From Dunaliella salina (Eukaryota > Chlorophyta > Chlorophyceae > Chlamydomonadales > Dunaliellaceae): a stretch of 64,000 nt of DNA. Of this stretch, positions 11,392-25,900 are shown piece after piece. Both the position numbers and the translations under genes were made by a program. The stretch is taken from contig MU069451.1 of assembly GCA_002284615.2 (NCBI GenBank), positions 110,394 through 174,393 of the forward strand, read 5' to 3'. The notes beneath the pieces were generated by a model. It had not been told where the DNA came from and did not search any database. It saw nothing but the letters and a program-made list of their open reading frames with translations. Position 1 is the first letter of the stretch. Each line of letters starts with the position of its first letter.

Positions 11392-13072
11392 TTTTCTCGG
11401 TTTTTAGGATTGGGTACCCCCAGGGGGAAACATAAATGAAAATCGCTGTAATGAGTGGTATGATTGTGTGCTCACTGAGCACATGGCATGCAAATATTGC
11501 AGATGTGGCCAAGCAAGTTGCACGGAATGAGTGCAGGATCCTGCTTTGAGCTCACACATGGAAGTTGAATCAGCCATCTTGCAGTTTTGAATTTCAATGC
11601 TTGAATTTAGTTTTCCATTTCATCAGACCAAGCTGAAGCACGTACTAAATGCACTCATGTGGAGGTGGGAAGGGTTTGCTAGGATGACTGCAAGAGGCAT
11701 TAACTACACTGGCAGTGATGTACCCTATAGGGTAGCTACCTTACATGCAGTCAATTAGACCAACTGCAAAGATTAGAAAATTGCTTATGCACCACAAAAT
11801 TCTAATCTCATGAAGTCTGTTTTGAAACGCAGCGTCATCGTTGTCCTTTACTTTGAAACACGCAACTGGTTGCGTTGCTGCCGGGAACGATCAGTCAAAT
11901 GGATGGTATTCCTAAAATGGAATAGAAAGAGTGGAATTTGTCCTCAGAAAGAGCTTGTTTAGTACTGCCAAATTCGTGCAAGCACGGAGTGCCATCAGCC
12001 AGAGCCTGAGGCTGCACGCTATTTTGCAACCGTGCCACCATGAATGCATGGACCGTTCCAGCCAATTTGACAAGTTGATTCCCATTTGCCTCCATAACGA
12101 AGCTCAGAAGCTTTTCCTGTTGGCTCACCAACACCAATTGGTTTAAGCATGTATGGCTTTATGTTTGGCTCACCAAGACCAATCGCAATTTGGATTTGGG
12201 AATACATGTGCAGCGGAATATGTCTTGTTTCAGGCTAAGGGCCCACACGGCAGACTGGTTTGAATGGTCAAGTGATCTGCAAAACGTGAAACATGGTGTG
12301 AGTGGTATAGTGATCTGCAAAACGAGAAACATGACTTTTCCTTGTAATTGTGCAAGTATTTGTGCTCAAGACAAGTATGCTAATCTCTTCTTTGAGGTTT
12401 CTCCTTAAACACGAATTTTTCTTGATCAGACTTTTATCGGGAAACCAGAGGTTTGCACCAGTACCAGACCCAGTAGTCCAATTTGATGCAAGACAGACAC
12501 AACAAACATGTTTGTTCGTACACCTGTAGACATGATAGGCTCTTTTACTGCAGTTGTTGTCAGCCACTTAGTTGGATAGGCAGGGTAAGGCTTCCCGCGT
12601 CAATGAAATAAAGCAAGATACAAAATTCCCAAGCACCACCATGACATGGCGATATACATTCCACCACCGAAATATAAGAATAGGGAAGAAAGAGAAGGGA
12701 AAAAGGACAGAGAAGAGGAAAAGGTCCGAGCAACGGGAAAACATCAAGAATTACTGGACTGGTATTTCTGGCCATCTAGGGGAGGCAAACATGGTCAGCC
12801 TAAGAGGAAAATTCAAAAATCTCAACAGCCTGAGATGCAACATGAGAATAACAAGCTCCAGAACTTTTTCTTCTCAAAATTTGCAATGTCAGGAGAACAG
12901 GAGAAAAATACATGGGCTGCTGACGTGGAGGTACATCCGTTCAAAACAGGGTAGACATGAGGAAGAACACAAGATGGCAGACGCTTGTATTTGGCTAAAG
13001 AATGACATTCAGGGGCAACAAAAGTTGGTGCGCATCTACAAACAAACAATTGCAGCAGCTGTTCTGTAATAA
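11392..13072. other. 3' flank of MOCOS, no recognised gene
   Basis: Between the retroposon and the MOCOS stop codon. The open frames at 11895-12137 (minus) and 12572-13069 (plus) show no conserved motif, and the latter would overlap the likely MOCOS 3' UTR. Confidence 0.45.
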
Positions 13073-13743
13073 TCAATTATTAACCCTCTGTGGGCACACA
13101 GAGTCGCCTACTCGGAACCACCTAGGTGCCAGACCCTTCGGCACTGTTGACTGCTTATCACCACCTCCGCCTCCCATGTGCTGTCCTGTCACTTCATCGC
13201 TAAGACCAGAAGGAGCCGCAAGGTCTTCACTGCCCTCGGTTGAACTTCTCTGGATTGGCAAGCAGCCTGCCAGAGGGCCAGAGCCTTGATCGACCCCATC
13301 TGCTGTCAAGAGGATGCCGAAGTGCATGCGCCCATTGTGCCGCCTGTACTGGGCAAGCGCCAGAAGCACCTCAGGCTTGCCACGGGTGCCTGTGCTCTGG
13401 TCAACCTAAGAGCAGGAGGCGGGCACAGAAGCACAGGTTGCTTTGCGACATGATGCCCGTGCTCTAGTCAACCTGGGAAGGCACAAAGATGCCTATGCAA
13501 GATGACACTAGTGCCCAGGTCCACCTAGGAGCTGGAGGCAAGCAGAGAAACAGGGAGTGCTGTGCAAGAGGACACCAGCCCTTTAGTCAACCTGAAACAG
13601 CAGGAAGCGGGCAGAGAAGCACAGGGCAGGATGACGAGAAAGGAATGCAAATCACTGCCCGGGTCATGACAGCAAAATAGAGGGCACATATCATTTCAGA
13701 AACACATGGCGAGGGTGAAAATGTGTGCACGCGCACACGCACA

Positions 13744-13775
<32 letters not shown>

Positions 13776-13869
13776 CACGCACACGCACACGCGCACACGN
13801 NNNNNNNNNNNNNNNNNNNNNNNNNNNNNNNNNNNNNNNNNNNNNNNNNNNNNNNNNNNNNNNNNNNNN

Positions 13870-13929
<60 letters not shown>

Positions 13930-16900
13930 GCAAATAGAAAAAAAAACTGTGTCACACCTGCAGCATCTCGCAGCGCGGGCACGTCCCCAGCACATTGCAG
14001 CTGCAGGTCCCAATCTGGAAACAGAGTGTGCAAGTAAAGCATGTAATAGCACTTCCGCCAAGAATGCTAGCTAATTGACAATACATGAAAAAGCACTCAG
14101 CTGGTGAGATGGCTAGGTTGTAACAATACCCATCACCAGAAACCGAATTTCCCAGTGTGTGAGCAAAACTCATGGGTCTCTGTTTTGGAAGTCTTAGGTT
14201 CAACCGGTAATTTGCGCTGGCATTGCAGCATCGGTGCGCAGACTGCCACACCATTAGAGGCAATCATACATAGACTGTTATTTTTTGCTTGAGCAGAACT
14301 GGCATCAATAGACTGCTCCTGCCCCTTCCCTTAATCCACGCGGCCTTTGGCTTGCGTAGACTTTTCTTTTCTTTTCTTTTTGCTCCTGCTTCTTATTCCC
14401 AATAGAATGCTGCTTCCCAAGAGACTGCTCCTGCTTCATATTCCCACTCGACTGCTGCTTCCCAAGAGACTGCTCCTGCTTCATATTCCCAATAGGCTAC
14501 ACCAAGATTGAGCAGACCTAGGATCAATAGGCTGCTGTCTGTCCCTCCCAGCTTGAGCAAAACTGGGATCAATACACAGCACCTGCTTCTTGTGATCAGG
14601 GCATAGGGGCTGCTTTTGCCCTTGAAAGGTCAGCATGCACAGGGTCCCAACTCATGCATGCAACTTTGAACTGCCATAACTTTGCACAAACTGTGGGTAC
14701 CAGGATGAAAAAGAGTGTGTTAAAAAGCATTTGTTAGCATTACTTTTTATTCTGGTACCAATTTTGTTAGCTTTACTTTCTATTGTTGTACCAGGGCTCT
14801 GTGGTGAGCTGTGTGTGGTCAAAGTTTGGCTGGAAATCCAGTCAAACCTCAGAATTTCAATTTCAACCGCAATTTTTGAATTTAGGCCTAAAAACGGTAG
14901 AAAAGGTGTTATAATTGAAGAATTGTGAATGAAAGCTCCTGAGAAGTGCTCCTTGACCGAACATAGGGGTGAAAGCTTTCGGGTCCACCGTACCTCCCAG
15001 AAGTTCTTGCCAACCCTGACCCAGCCAGACCATCAATTGACCCCATTTTTTTCCAATGGTGTCTGTTACACCACTGCTGCACACCTTAGGGTAACTATGA
15101 CAAAATGGGATTGGGTGGAAAATTCCCATTTTCCGCCACATGGCCTCCTTTTCCCCTTTTTGGGCGCCCTAGCACACACACCTAGCCGGTTTTTTGCCAC
15201 AACTTTTTTTGCAGAGTCGTGTCTTCTGATCGCAGAAGAGGACTGCACAAAAACGTTTGGGGGCGGGGTGGCCAGGGTGGCTCAGAAAAGTTTCCTGTGA
15301 CAGACCCCCCCAGAATGGCCAAATTAGGACCCCCTGGTCAGCATGCGGGAACTGCTTTTGCTCCTTATGAAGATCAGTACCTGGAACTACTCCAGCTCCT
15401 TGTGACCAGTGCACAGGTGCTGCTACTGCTCCTGTAGATTACCAGCGGACAACAAATGCTCCGTCCCTCGTGATCAGTACACACGGCTCACTTGTCTCCT
15501 TGTGACCAGCGCACACAGAAATTTGCCTAAACGATGGAAGCATGACCACCACATACCTCTGCACGGGCCAAGCAGTTCTTCTCATGCACCAGGAAAGCAC
15601 CAGCAGTTGAAGAAGTGACCAGCGCACACATAAATTTGCCTAAACGATTGACATATTGCCACCCATGACCTGCACATGCGCCCAGTGGTCCTCGTCATGC
15701 GCCAAAAAGCACCAACAACTCACACCCAGCGCACACAGAATTTTGCCTGGGCAACTAACCACCCTGCACATGGGCCCAGTGGTCCTCCACATGAGCAAAG
15801 AAAAGCACCAATAACTGGTGGCCAGCGCACACAGAATGATGTCTGAACAATGGAAGCGTTGCAACCCCATACCTGCACACGAGCCCAGTGGTCCTCCTCA
15901 TATGCTGGAAATCCGCCAACAACAAAATTGGGCCTGAACCTGCATTTCATGGGGCAGAAAGCAAGGCATTCAGCTCACCAACTCTTAATCTAAGAACTGC
16001 AGCACCTGCTTGCGGTCCAGGGAGGAGAAAAGCACAGGACAGTGCCAGCAGGGTATCGTCTGAGGAGGGCTTTACGTCCAAAACAGATATGGCTTAAATT
16101 CTTTTTTTCCTGGCCATGATAAAATTTGCAATCTGAAACGAAGCCCATTTGCCACGAGACAGCATTTCATAGGCAGAGCTCTCTGATTCATGCGCACATG
16201 CAAACAGACGATTTCATGTTTGCTTGCAAATGGTCACACTGCAAATAGCTCTCCAATTCATGCGCACATGCAAACAGACGATTTCATGTTTGCTTGCAAA
16301 TGGTCACACTGCAAGTAGCTCTCATATTCATGCGCACATATGCAAACAGACGATTTCATGTTNCGATTTCATGTTTGCTTGCAAATGGTCACACTGCAAG
16401 TAGCTCTCATATTCATGCGCACATATGCAAACAGACGATTTCATGTTTGCTTGCAAATAGTCACACTGCAAGTAGCTCTCATATTCATGCGCACATATGC
16501 AAACAGACAATTTCATGTTCGCTTGCAAATAGTCACACTGCAAGTAGCTCTCATATTCATGCGCACATATGCAAACAGACGATTTCATGTTTGCTTGCAA
16601 ATGGTCACACTGCAAATAGCCACACGGACAAAAATTGATGTGTGGATAAGCCGCAGTAGATTCGCTGCTTGATGACTCTTGCACTAACATGTCTCAAACC
16701 AAGCCTGAAGCACGCTTTACACCAGCAGCCCTGCATGTCACCCCTTTCCAAAAAGCTTCATACCAGTAGCCCTGCATGTCGCCCCTTTCTAAAAAGCGTT
16801 ACACCAGCAGCCCTGCTTGCCGCCTCTTTCCAAAAAGGAACCCATGATGCATATTTGTGCCTCAACACAAAACCAGTGGCTCAACACAAAACCATAACTC

Positions 16901-19900
16901 AGTACCCCAGCGGCCCCTCTGATCTCAGCAGCTCCACAAATTCCCCCTTCTCCGGCCCCTTCCCTATGCAGCCCCTTCCCTTCTCCCCTTTGTAGCCCCT
17001 TCCCATTTCAGCCCCAACCCCAAATTTGCAGCACAAACCCTTGTGCAACCCCTCCCACCTCAGCAGCTCCACAGATTCCCCCTTCTCCGGCCCCTTCCCT
17101 TTTCAGTCTTCCCCTCTGCAGCACCACTCCCACCTCAACAGCTTCATGGGGCTCCCCTTCTTCTTCCCCCTTCCCTTTTCAGCCCCTTCTTTTATTCCTC
17201 TTTGCAGCACCTTCCCTATGCAGCCCCCTCTCTTTCACCCTTTTCCAGCCCCTTCCCTTATTCCCCTCTGCAGCATCCCTCTTGCAACCCCTCCCAACTC
17301 AGCAGCTCCACAGATTTTCCCTCTTCCAGCCCCTTCCCCTTTTCAGTCCCTTCACTTTCCAGCCCCTTACCCTCTGCAGCACCCCTCCCACCTCAGCAGC
17401 TTCATGGGGCTCCCCTTTTCATTCCCCCTTAACCTTAAGCCCCTTCCCTTTTTTCCTTCCCCAGCCCACTTCCCGTTCCTCCTTTTCAGCCCCTTCCCTT
17501 CTCAGCCCTTCCCCTTTTAGCAACCCCGCGTACCTCAGCAGCTCCACGGGGCTCCCCTTTTTGGAAGGCAAAAATCCGCTTCTGCCCTCTTTGGATCCCG
17601 CATCCCCGGATGCAATGCGCGCGTTCACATCCCGCACACTGGCTTCATTCACCAAAAGGAACTGCCCGTCATTCGCAAAGCCCAGCTGGGCCCTGCCAGG
17701 GGTGCTGCTGCCGATCGCCGACCCCTGGTGGTGTTCTTGTTGCCGCGGCTCCGAATGCTGCTGCTGCTGCTGCTGCTGCTGGTCTTCTTTTTCAGTTGCA
17801 GCTGGTCCTGCTTTCTTCTTGGGACCCAGACCTGCAGTGCCGGCCCGCGCCTCTCTTGCCCCCGCAGCCTGCTGTACCAGTCGGCATGGCACACCCACAG
17901 CCTCTGCAAACCACGCTCGCACCATGTCTTCCCCATTCGCTGCACTTGCTTTGCTGCTTGCACCCCTTCCACCCTCAATTCCATTGCACACCCCATTGCA
18001 TTTGATGCCGCCATGCTCTCCCCCTTTGCTACCATCACTGCTGCTGCTGCTGGCGGTGGTGGTGGTGGCTACCACTTGCACACCCACCAATGTTCCGCAC
18101 ACCCTGTCCCCACACACTTGAATGACTTCCTCGGGGCCATGCTGCGATGGGACGTTTGGCCGCTGCTGCTGCTGTTGTTGCTGTTGCTGTTGCTCTGATT
18201 GCGACAAACCAATACCAACGATGAGTGAAGAGGGCATGCCAGGGGCAGTTATGGTGAGGGTTCGGCGCTTCAAGTCCACGCGGGGCTGCGAGCCAATGAG
18301 CGCACATTAATGAATCTTTGTGTGACATCATGCGTGACAGCAACTTGGCGCAAAATCATTGTGTGGCATCATGTCCCAGTAATCAAGTGAGAATATGCCT
18401 CTCATGAGTGGCCACCACGAATGCCACCACGAGTGCCACCATGAGTGTCACAATGAGGCACACTCACAATGAGGCCCATTGAGGGCCTGGGATGAGGCAC
18501 ACTCACAATGGGGCACACTCACAGGCAATGAGGGCCTACAATGGGGGTTTTGCCTCAAGAAGCACTCCAAACGCAGAGCAGGGGCTGTCCTCATGTTGGC
18601 AAACTAGAGGCATGTGTGAGACATACCAATGCAACGGGAGTCGTTCAGATTGAGGATCAAGAGCATGTATGCAGAGCCCCAAAGCAAAGGACGTCATTCA
18701 AGATTGAGGATCCTGGCAGGGGGCGGCTGGTGATTGATAGGCACGCTCTTTTTGTGAAGGGCAGCAGCACCCACCTGCACCAGGGCCATGTGAGGGCAGT
18801 GCTGCTGGGTCACAACATTGCCATCGAGCACTTACTACTCACAAAACACTCACAGAACACTGGGAAAACGTCAGCTGCAAGGGGCAGCCATACCCACCAG
18901 CACCAGGGCCACGCGAGGGCAGTGCTGCTGGGCCACAACACTGCCATCGAGCACTTACTATTCACAAAACACTCACAGAACACTGGGAAAAGGTCAGCTG
19001 CAAGGGGCAGCCATACCCACCTGCACCAGGGCCACGCGAGGGCAGTGCTGCTGGGCCACAACACTGCCATCGAGCACTTACTATTCAAAAAACACTCACA
19101 GAACACTGGGAAAAGGTCAGCTGCAAGGGGCAGCCATACCCACCTGCACCAGGGCCACGCGAGGGCGGTGCTGCTGGGTCACAACCCATACCCATGACAA
19201 CCCATAACAACCCATAACGACCAAGAACAGCCCAAACCCATAGGAGGCAGCCGTACCCGTAACCCATAACAGCCCATCTATAGGGGGCAGCCATCCATAG
19301 GGGGCAGCTATACCCACATGCACCATAGGCTCTGCGAGGGCAGTGCTTCTGGGAGCTAGTTGAATCCAGTTTTTTTAATCACAGTTGCTGGACAGGTAGA
19401 TGAGGCTGATTTGACCATTCAGGCAGCCGTACCCACCTGCACCAGGGCCATGCGAGGGCAGTGCTTCTGGGTCACAACGCTGCCATTGTCGCCCAGCAGT
19501 GCCCACTCCCTGTCGTACAGCAGGCCAGTGGGGCCCAGAGGCCACCATTCAACCTGCGCGCAAGTTGTCATCCAATAAGCGGGGCAATGCTTATGACGTG
19601 AAGCATACAACATTAAGCGTATAGGAGGCCAGTAGGGCCCGGTAACCGCAATTCGACTTGCGCGCACATTGTTATACGATAGGTGAGACAAGGTGTTTGA
19701 TGTGAAGCACACATTACAAAGCAAACAACAGGCCTGTAGGGCCCAGGCAGCAACTTAACGCTATGGACTAATTTTTTTAATGTAATCTAGGTGAATCTAA
19801 ATGTGATGGACCATGTATCCGTTTGGCCCAAATCCCTCCGAAATCTCAGAACCATAGAACCTTGCCAGCAAAAAATTCCAACTGCTGAAGAACACATGCA

Positions 19901-22900
19901 AAAATCACACAAGTCAGTAGGACCTGCTGCCAAAGCACTGGTGGACTAGTCATTCATGGTTTGGACTGACCATGCAAAGCGGCATTCTGCAGGGGCAGGA
20001 TAGACTTGGTGGTGATAAGCATTCAAAAATGGCGGACAGAACTGGCGGGGGAAAGGATGGAGGGGCAGGACAGAGGGGCAGGATAAAAATGGCGGTGATG
20101 AGCATTCAAAAAATCAAGTGATGATGCTCGGCAATCTGGATGAGATGGGTACAAGTGTTGCCCTCGCAAAGCCCTGGTGCAGGTGAGTACCGCTGCCCCT
20201 TACAGCTACATACTTATTTCCAGTGTTGAATGAGCAATCAATCATTTTGACAGATGCCTTTTGCCTCTAAAACCTGGAACCTTGTGTATCACGCTTATCC
20301 GCATCAGGGCCCCCACCCCCCAGCACAAGGCCCGATGATGTCAAGTTCACAGTCAGCAAGGGCTATGCACATCCTTTTGAGCATGCTGGAAGAATGCGCA
20401 ACATTTATTCATAATGTGGCAGAGGTGGGCGACGGGCCCAAACTCCTGAAAAATGTGCTTTCCCGCCAATATTTTCCAATCAGGCCAGGCCATTACATTA
20501 TAATACAAATAAAACACACTTTCACCAAAAAATGATGAAAATCGGTCGACCCCAGATCACTCTCCTGTCCTCAGATCACCCTAAAATGGCCCACAGCTCC
20601 ACCATGGAACCATTTTCCACCCCCAAAATATTCCTTAATAAACTTCTTTATGATATGCTAACATCCTGCAAATTCAAAAGTGGGAATTAAGGAAGTAAAA
20701 AATTGACCTTATTGGCACCCCTAATGCTGGATTTTCTTTAAGGGAAATAGCTGAAATCCAGTATCTGACCGACCACTGGGCCTTTTTACTCCATATTTTT
20801 TTTGCAATTATTTTTTTGGTTCAAGGACACCAAATCATTAAAAATCACCCAATTTGGTACAGTGGCTGGTCAGGTATGGTGGGTGCTTGCTCGAAAAGTG
20901 GGATTCACGTTTGGGCAAATAGCAGAAGTGGCCCTGAGTGCTACTTTTCAAATTTAGGAGCTATGGGTAGCCAGTTGATGCTAAGCAGTTGATGCTACCA
21001 ATTGATGCTAAGCAGTTGATGCTACCAATTGATGCTAAGCACAAAAAATGCCAAGTGGGGCCACCTTGCAAAGGGAACATTGCAAAAGTACCCCTGTTTG
21101 AGGCCTTCGTCGCCCACCTCTGGGATAATTGCAACGATATTCATTTAAAAATCTGGATAAGGGTGTCAGAAAAAGAATGTTTGAGGCCTTTGTGGCCCAC
21201 CTCTGATAATATGGTCATGATTCACTACACACATGACAGCAGTGTCCTTTCCCTGAGAGCTCCACATGGCCTAATAGAAAGCAGCCCTGCACTTGCGAGC
21301 CTAGGATGCTTAAAAATAAATGCCTGCTTCCCTTCAGGGGGCACTATTGTTTGTGAAAAAGGCAACGAGCTGCAGGAAAAGGAAAAGAGAAGCAGTGTGT
21401 TTCCACCTAATACATTTTTTGCCTTGACAGCCCTAGTTGAACGTTCAGGCAACCGCAAGATCAAGGCAATGAACACGCATGGAAGGAGGACTTGCCCACA
21501 ACGTGTGCTTGTGCGAGGACAGCCGCACTTGCTTTCTGAACAAATTTTTTCAGGATTTGGCAGGACCTCTCACTGGCATCAATTCTCCAGAGGAGATTTC
21601 CTCTGGCCCGAAGTTGCCTGTTGTTTGCGTGCGCCCTACGAAGGTGCCTTGTACCTGTCTCTCTTCCAGCTAGATTTTCCTTCTGGAAGCCTTTGCCTCT
21701 GTAGTACAAGCCCAGCAGTCATGCGTTTTGACTGAGTGGCTCTTTCCTTGTAACCTTGTAACCTTGTAACCTTGTAACCTCTGTAGCACAAGAACTCAAA
21801 AGCAGCCTGTTGTGGGGCAAACCAACATCTGCATGAACCCTACTTTTTGACCACCAAATCTCCACGACCAATCTCCAGTAGCACCAAATTGTGTGTTTTT
21901 TAGCGAACTGAAAGTCTTGGAATAAAAAGTAAAACACTGCCAAAGAAATGGTGTGAAAAAGATCCATGGTTGGTGGTAAACAATACTGTACCCTTCCCTT
22001 GTAGAAAACCTGGCACGATGGGTGCCAAGGAGCTTCAATTGCTCCTTCTTTCCATTAAAAATGAAATTGCAGGATGCTACTACTGTACATGGAGGTCACA
22101 GGCACAAAATTTGGGCAGTCGAAAATGGCCTCAGGGTGGAGCTGTGGGCCAATTTGGGTGATCTGAGACCAGTAGATGATCTAGGACCTTCCGATCTTTA
22201 CCACTTACTGTGAGCATGATATTTCAGGGAACAATAATGGTTAGCATAATGTATTTGGGAAGGAAAGGCAGGAAATCATGTATCTGGCAAGACAGGCTTA
22301 TCAACCCCTTCTGTTCTATTTCCTCATGCATACGTCGTCAATCTGAGGTGTCACCAACCTGCTGAGGCGCACAGGACTTGATGGGGTACAGGTAAATGGC
22401 TTGCAGCACCCCACATGAGGTGGCATGGGTGGCACACCAAGTTGGCGGTGGCAGAGATGAGGCAGCCGCTGCCTGTGCTGGAAGATGCTGCGGAGCCTGT
22501 GCACATGGGGACTCATCTACCTGGCCGTGCTGGGCGCTGCCTGCCTGTGCTGGAAGATGCGGGGGGGCCTGTGCACAAGGGGTGAAGTTTGATTGCAGTT
22601 CTAGTGAGCTGCTGTTCTTGTGATCCCGTCACATAGTCACACAGATGTAGCTCCACTTCTATGTGGTAGCAACACAAGTGCAGCTTCTGAACCTGCTTCA
22701 GCAACAAAGTGTCTATCCTGTTCAAAACATCTTGCCAACTTCAGACTCCCTTTTGGTACATGTGTGATGCGGTCCATCTCGCCAGACACATCACAAACTT
22801 GTGTTTGCTAAGATCCACCTTGCCAAACAAACCACACACTTGTGTGTGCACTCAACATGCTGCTGCTGCAAGCCAGGTTGGCCACACATGCGCCCATGTT

Positions 22901-25900
22901 GTTGTTTTCCCCATCTCGCCTGCATCTACCTGGCTACGCTGAGAGCTGCCCGCCTGTGCTGAAAGATGCTGGGAGGCCTGCGTGCAAGGGGACTTGCAGA
23001 CTTCAGGCTCCATTTTGGTAACACAGGTACGCATGATGATTCATCTTGCCAAATGCATGGGTGGCACAGCGAGTTGGCGGCGGTGAAGATGAGGTAACCG
23101 CAGCCTGTGCTGGAAGATGCTGGGGGGCCTACACACAAGGGGACTTGAAGACCTCAGACGCCCTTCTGGTACACAGATATGACTCATCTCGCTGAACAAA
23201 TTGCAAACTTGTATCACATGTACATACACATGTGCACAAAAGAAAGGTAAGCACATGCATGCATCAGACGTGAAGTATTATCCTGTGAAGTGGAAGATGC
23301 ACATGTTGTGAAAAGGATAAATGAGAAATGAGGAAAGGAGAGGAGTGCAGAGGGACAGGAAGAGCTTCCTGCCTGGGCTGGTGGATGCTGGAGTGCTGGC
23401 TGGTTCACATCTGGAAAAAGCTGGTGCGAAGGACGGGACTCATCTACCTGGCTGTGCTGGGAGCTGTTTCCTGCCTGTTCCGGTAGATGCTGGAGCGCTG
23501 GCTGGTTTGCATGTGGAGAAAGTTGGTGTGGAGGATGCGAGTATGAACTCGCTGCTGGTATGTGTGCAGCAGGTGCCACGGCTGCTGCAACTGCTGCTGT
23601 GGATGAGGGCGACGGTAATGGCAAAGATGGCGGAGCAGGTGTGGACAATGGCGGGTACAGTGTAAAGTTGGCAGAGGCCCCAAGAGAGCTTGTGCTGCTG
23701 GGTTGCCCATCTCCAGTCGGAGCAGCTGGGTGTGGGGCTGAGGTGGTCCTCGCATAACCATTTAGGGAAGGCCCATTGGCAGCTCTTGCTCCAGGAGCAG
23801 GCATCGCAGATTCAGCTGTGTTGCCATTACAGCTGCACTCTCCTTGGCCTGGACTCGCTCCTTCCACAAAGTAGTGGCGCAGGAACCTGCACCACAGGCA
23901 TCGCACAGCGATGGACCTTTGAGCAGGACGTGCAAGCTTCCTGACCACGGACAATCCGCAAACAGCTGACAAAGCAGATTAAAGCTCACTGGCCACTGGT
24001 ATGTCATACATAAGACCACCCCCTTCTTTGGCATGCAAAAAAAATCCTGACTGGGAGAGGCAAGGCTTCTGATGTGTGCATCGGTGCTGCCACCAATTGT
24101 GGTGATTCCCCCGTCAAACACAAACGCAAATCTAAGCACCACCAGCCGTTTACCTCGACTTGCGGTAGCCGTCACAAAGTCAGAGAACCCGACTTTCGTA
24201 GGTAATGTGTTTGAAGATAAAACAAGCTGTTTACTTTTTCACATACACACAATGCAGATGCCACCATTGCTTGCTGCAAGGAAGCCAAAAATGCGCACAC
24301 AACTTACGGCAAACCCTCTCAAGTTGATGAACCTTCAGGTCAGAACAGGCTCAAAACAAAAAGGATGTGAACACCTGACAGCTATGTACACTTCAAGGAA
24401 AGTGGTGACGTGGTCCCAAGGATTCTACAGAGCCTGAGGGTCCACCCTCTCAAAAAAAAGCCCTCTCAGAACACATACAAAACGAGAACAAGTGCCCACC
24501 TGACTGCTGTGTACACATCATGGAAGGTGGTGACATGGCCCAAAGAAATGCGCACAGCCCCGGTGGGTTTGCCCCGCACAATATCCTTGTCATCCCAGCA
24601 CACATGGCCACCCTCAAAATTCTCGCGCATCTCATCACCTGTGTTTGACGCCACGTCGCAAGCAGAGCAGCTTCGTTATCGGTGCGCAGCACAGAGAATG
24701 GGCACACACTCAGGCAGAGGCACACACTCAGAAAGAGGCACTGCTAGAAGGTTTGAGAGAGAAGCAGGGCGGATGAAGCTGCAAGCAAAACATGCGCTAG
24801 ACTCAAATGAATGGATCATTATCAAGCATCGTATGCGCAGGATTTGATTGAACATTTGACTTTCAGCGCAAATTTTCCTAGGTTGAGAATGTTTCACCAG
24901 CAGCCAATCAGAGTCTGAGGCTGTAGGCCAACCCCCTTGAGTTCCTTATAACCCTACCCACGCAAGTTTTCCCAGGAGTTCAAATATACACTAAACGCTT
25001 GAGTTTCTTAACCGCTCAAGATTTTGCAGGCGCGTACGCACTGGACTGCGATAATAATTTATAAATAATTTATGGTAATTTACGCAACTTGTTATGGCAC
25101 ATAATCCGGACGTAACCTTGTGCAGACTGAAAGCTACGATCTTAATATTCATTGCGGACAGCAAGGCTGTAAAAGAGAAGCTGTGAAAGAGAAGCTAGCG
25201 CTTCATGGTGATGATGAGTAATAAAACACCAAACTTTGCCTGCGCTGGTAAGTGCATCATTGAATCTTCAACTGACTTTCCAACCACAGAGCGTGCCCGC
25301 ACAAAAAGCTGAGTGAGCGCAACTGCGCTTACCACTGAGTCCGAGGTACTTTGCACAAGCTCCCGGGTTACAGAAGCAGCCAGTGCGCAGAATGATGCCA
25401 TGGAGGGCAGCCAGCCTGCCCACCTACAAACATGGCACAGAAGCAAGCAAATTGGAATGATGAGTCCAGGGTGTAGAAGCATATTGCATCACATAAAAAT
25501 CCAGGTATTTCAGGATATATATCGAATTTGGCGGATAGCAGCCTGACCGCCGGCCCCTCTTAGAAAATGGCTTAGAAGCTTGCAATTTGGAACATACAGG
25601 CAAGGTAGTTGAAGCATATGACATCAAATCCTGTAACTTCAAACCCCTTGGAAGGCAACCAGCCTGCCCATGTACAGACAGGTCACACAAGCAAGCAGAT
25701 CAGAATTCAGATGCTCAAGGGAATTGAAGGGCATGAAATGATTTCCTGCGCTGTCTGATCCCATGGAGCCTGCCTGCCTACCTGCAGACGTGGCACATTT
25801 GTGCAAGTGTGACATTTCTTGGAGATGCAGGCTCCAACACAAAATGATTGAAACTTAAAGCTTCCTCTTCCTCACCTCATTGCACCCCACCCTGCTGCCA

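Noticed and set aside
12572..13069. 165-aa basic plus-strand frame
   Set aside because: Lies over the probable MOCOS 3' UTR, composition driven by A-rich sequence, no motif.
13687..14074. Frames running through the N gap and CA repeats
   Set aside because: Pure microsatellite translation (THTH, CVCV) with undefined bases.
15868..15905. A 33-bp micro-exon in MOCOS after TTTCCAG
   Set aside because: The longer exon 15939-15873 gives the conserved FRPNFVVGG and correct phase with exon 12.
17026..18121. Long plus-strand frames rich in Pro, Ser and Phe
   Set aside because: They are the antisense of MOCOS exon 12 and of pyrimidine-rich exon-end copies; no conserved domain.
18541..19207. 218-aa plus-strand frame with 41-aa repeats
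   Set aside because: Created by the 123-bp array whose unit is the reverse of MOCOS exon 11's end; repeat period is a multiple of three.
20989..21735. 248-aa plus-strand frame
   Set aside because: Begins inside the Mutator-like element and ends inside a retroposon tip in a MOCOS intron; no domain.
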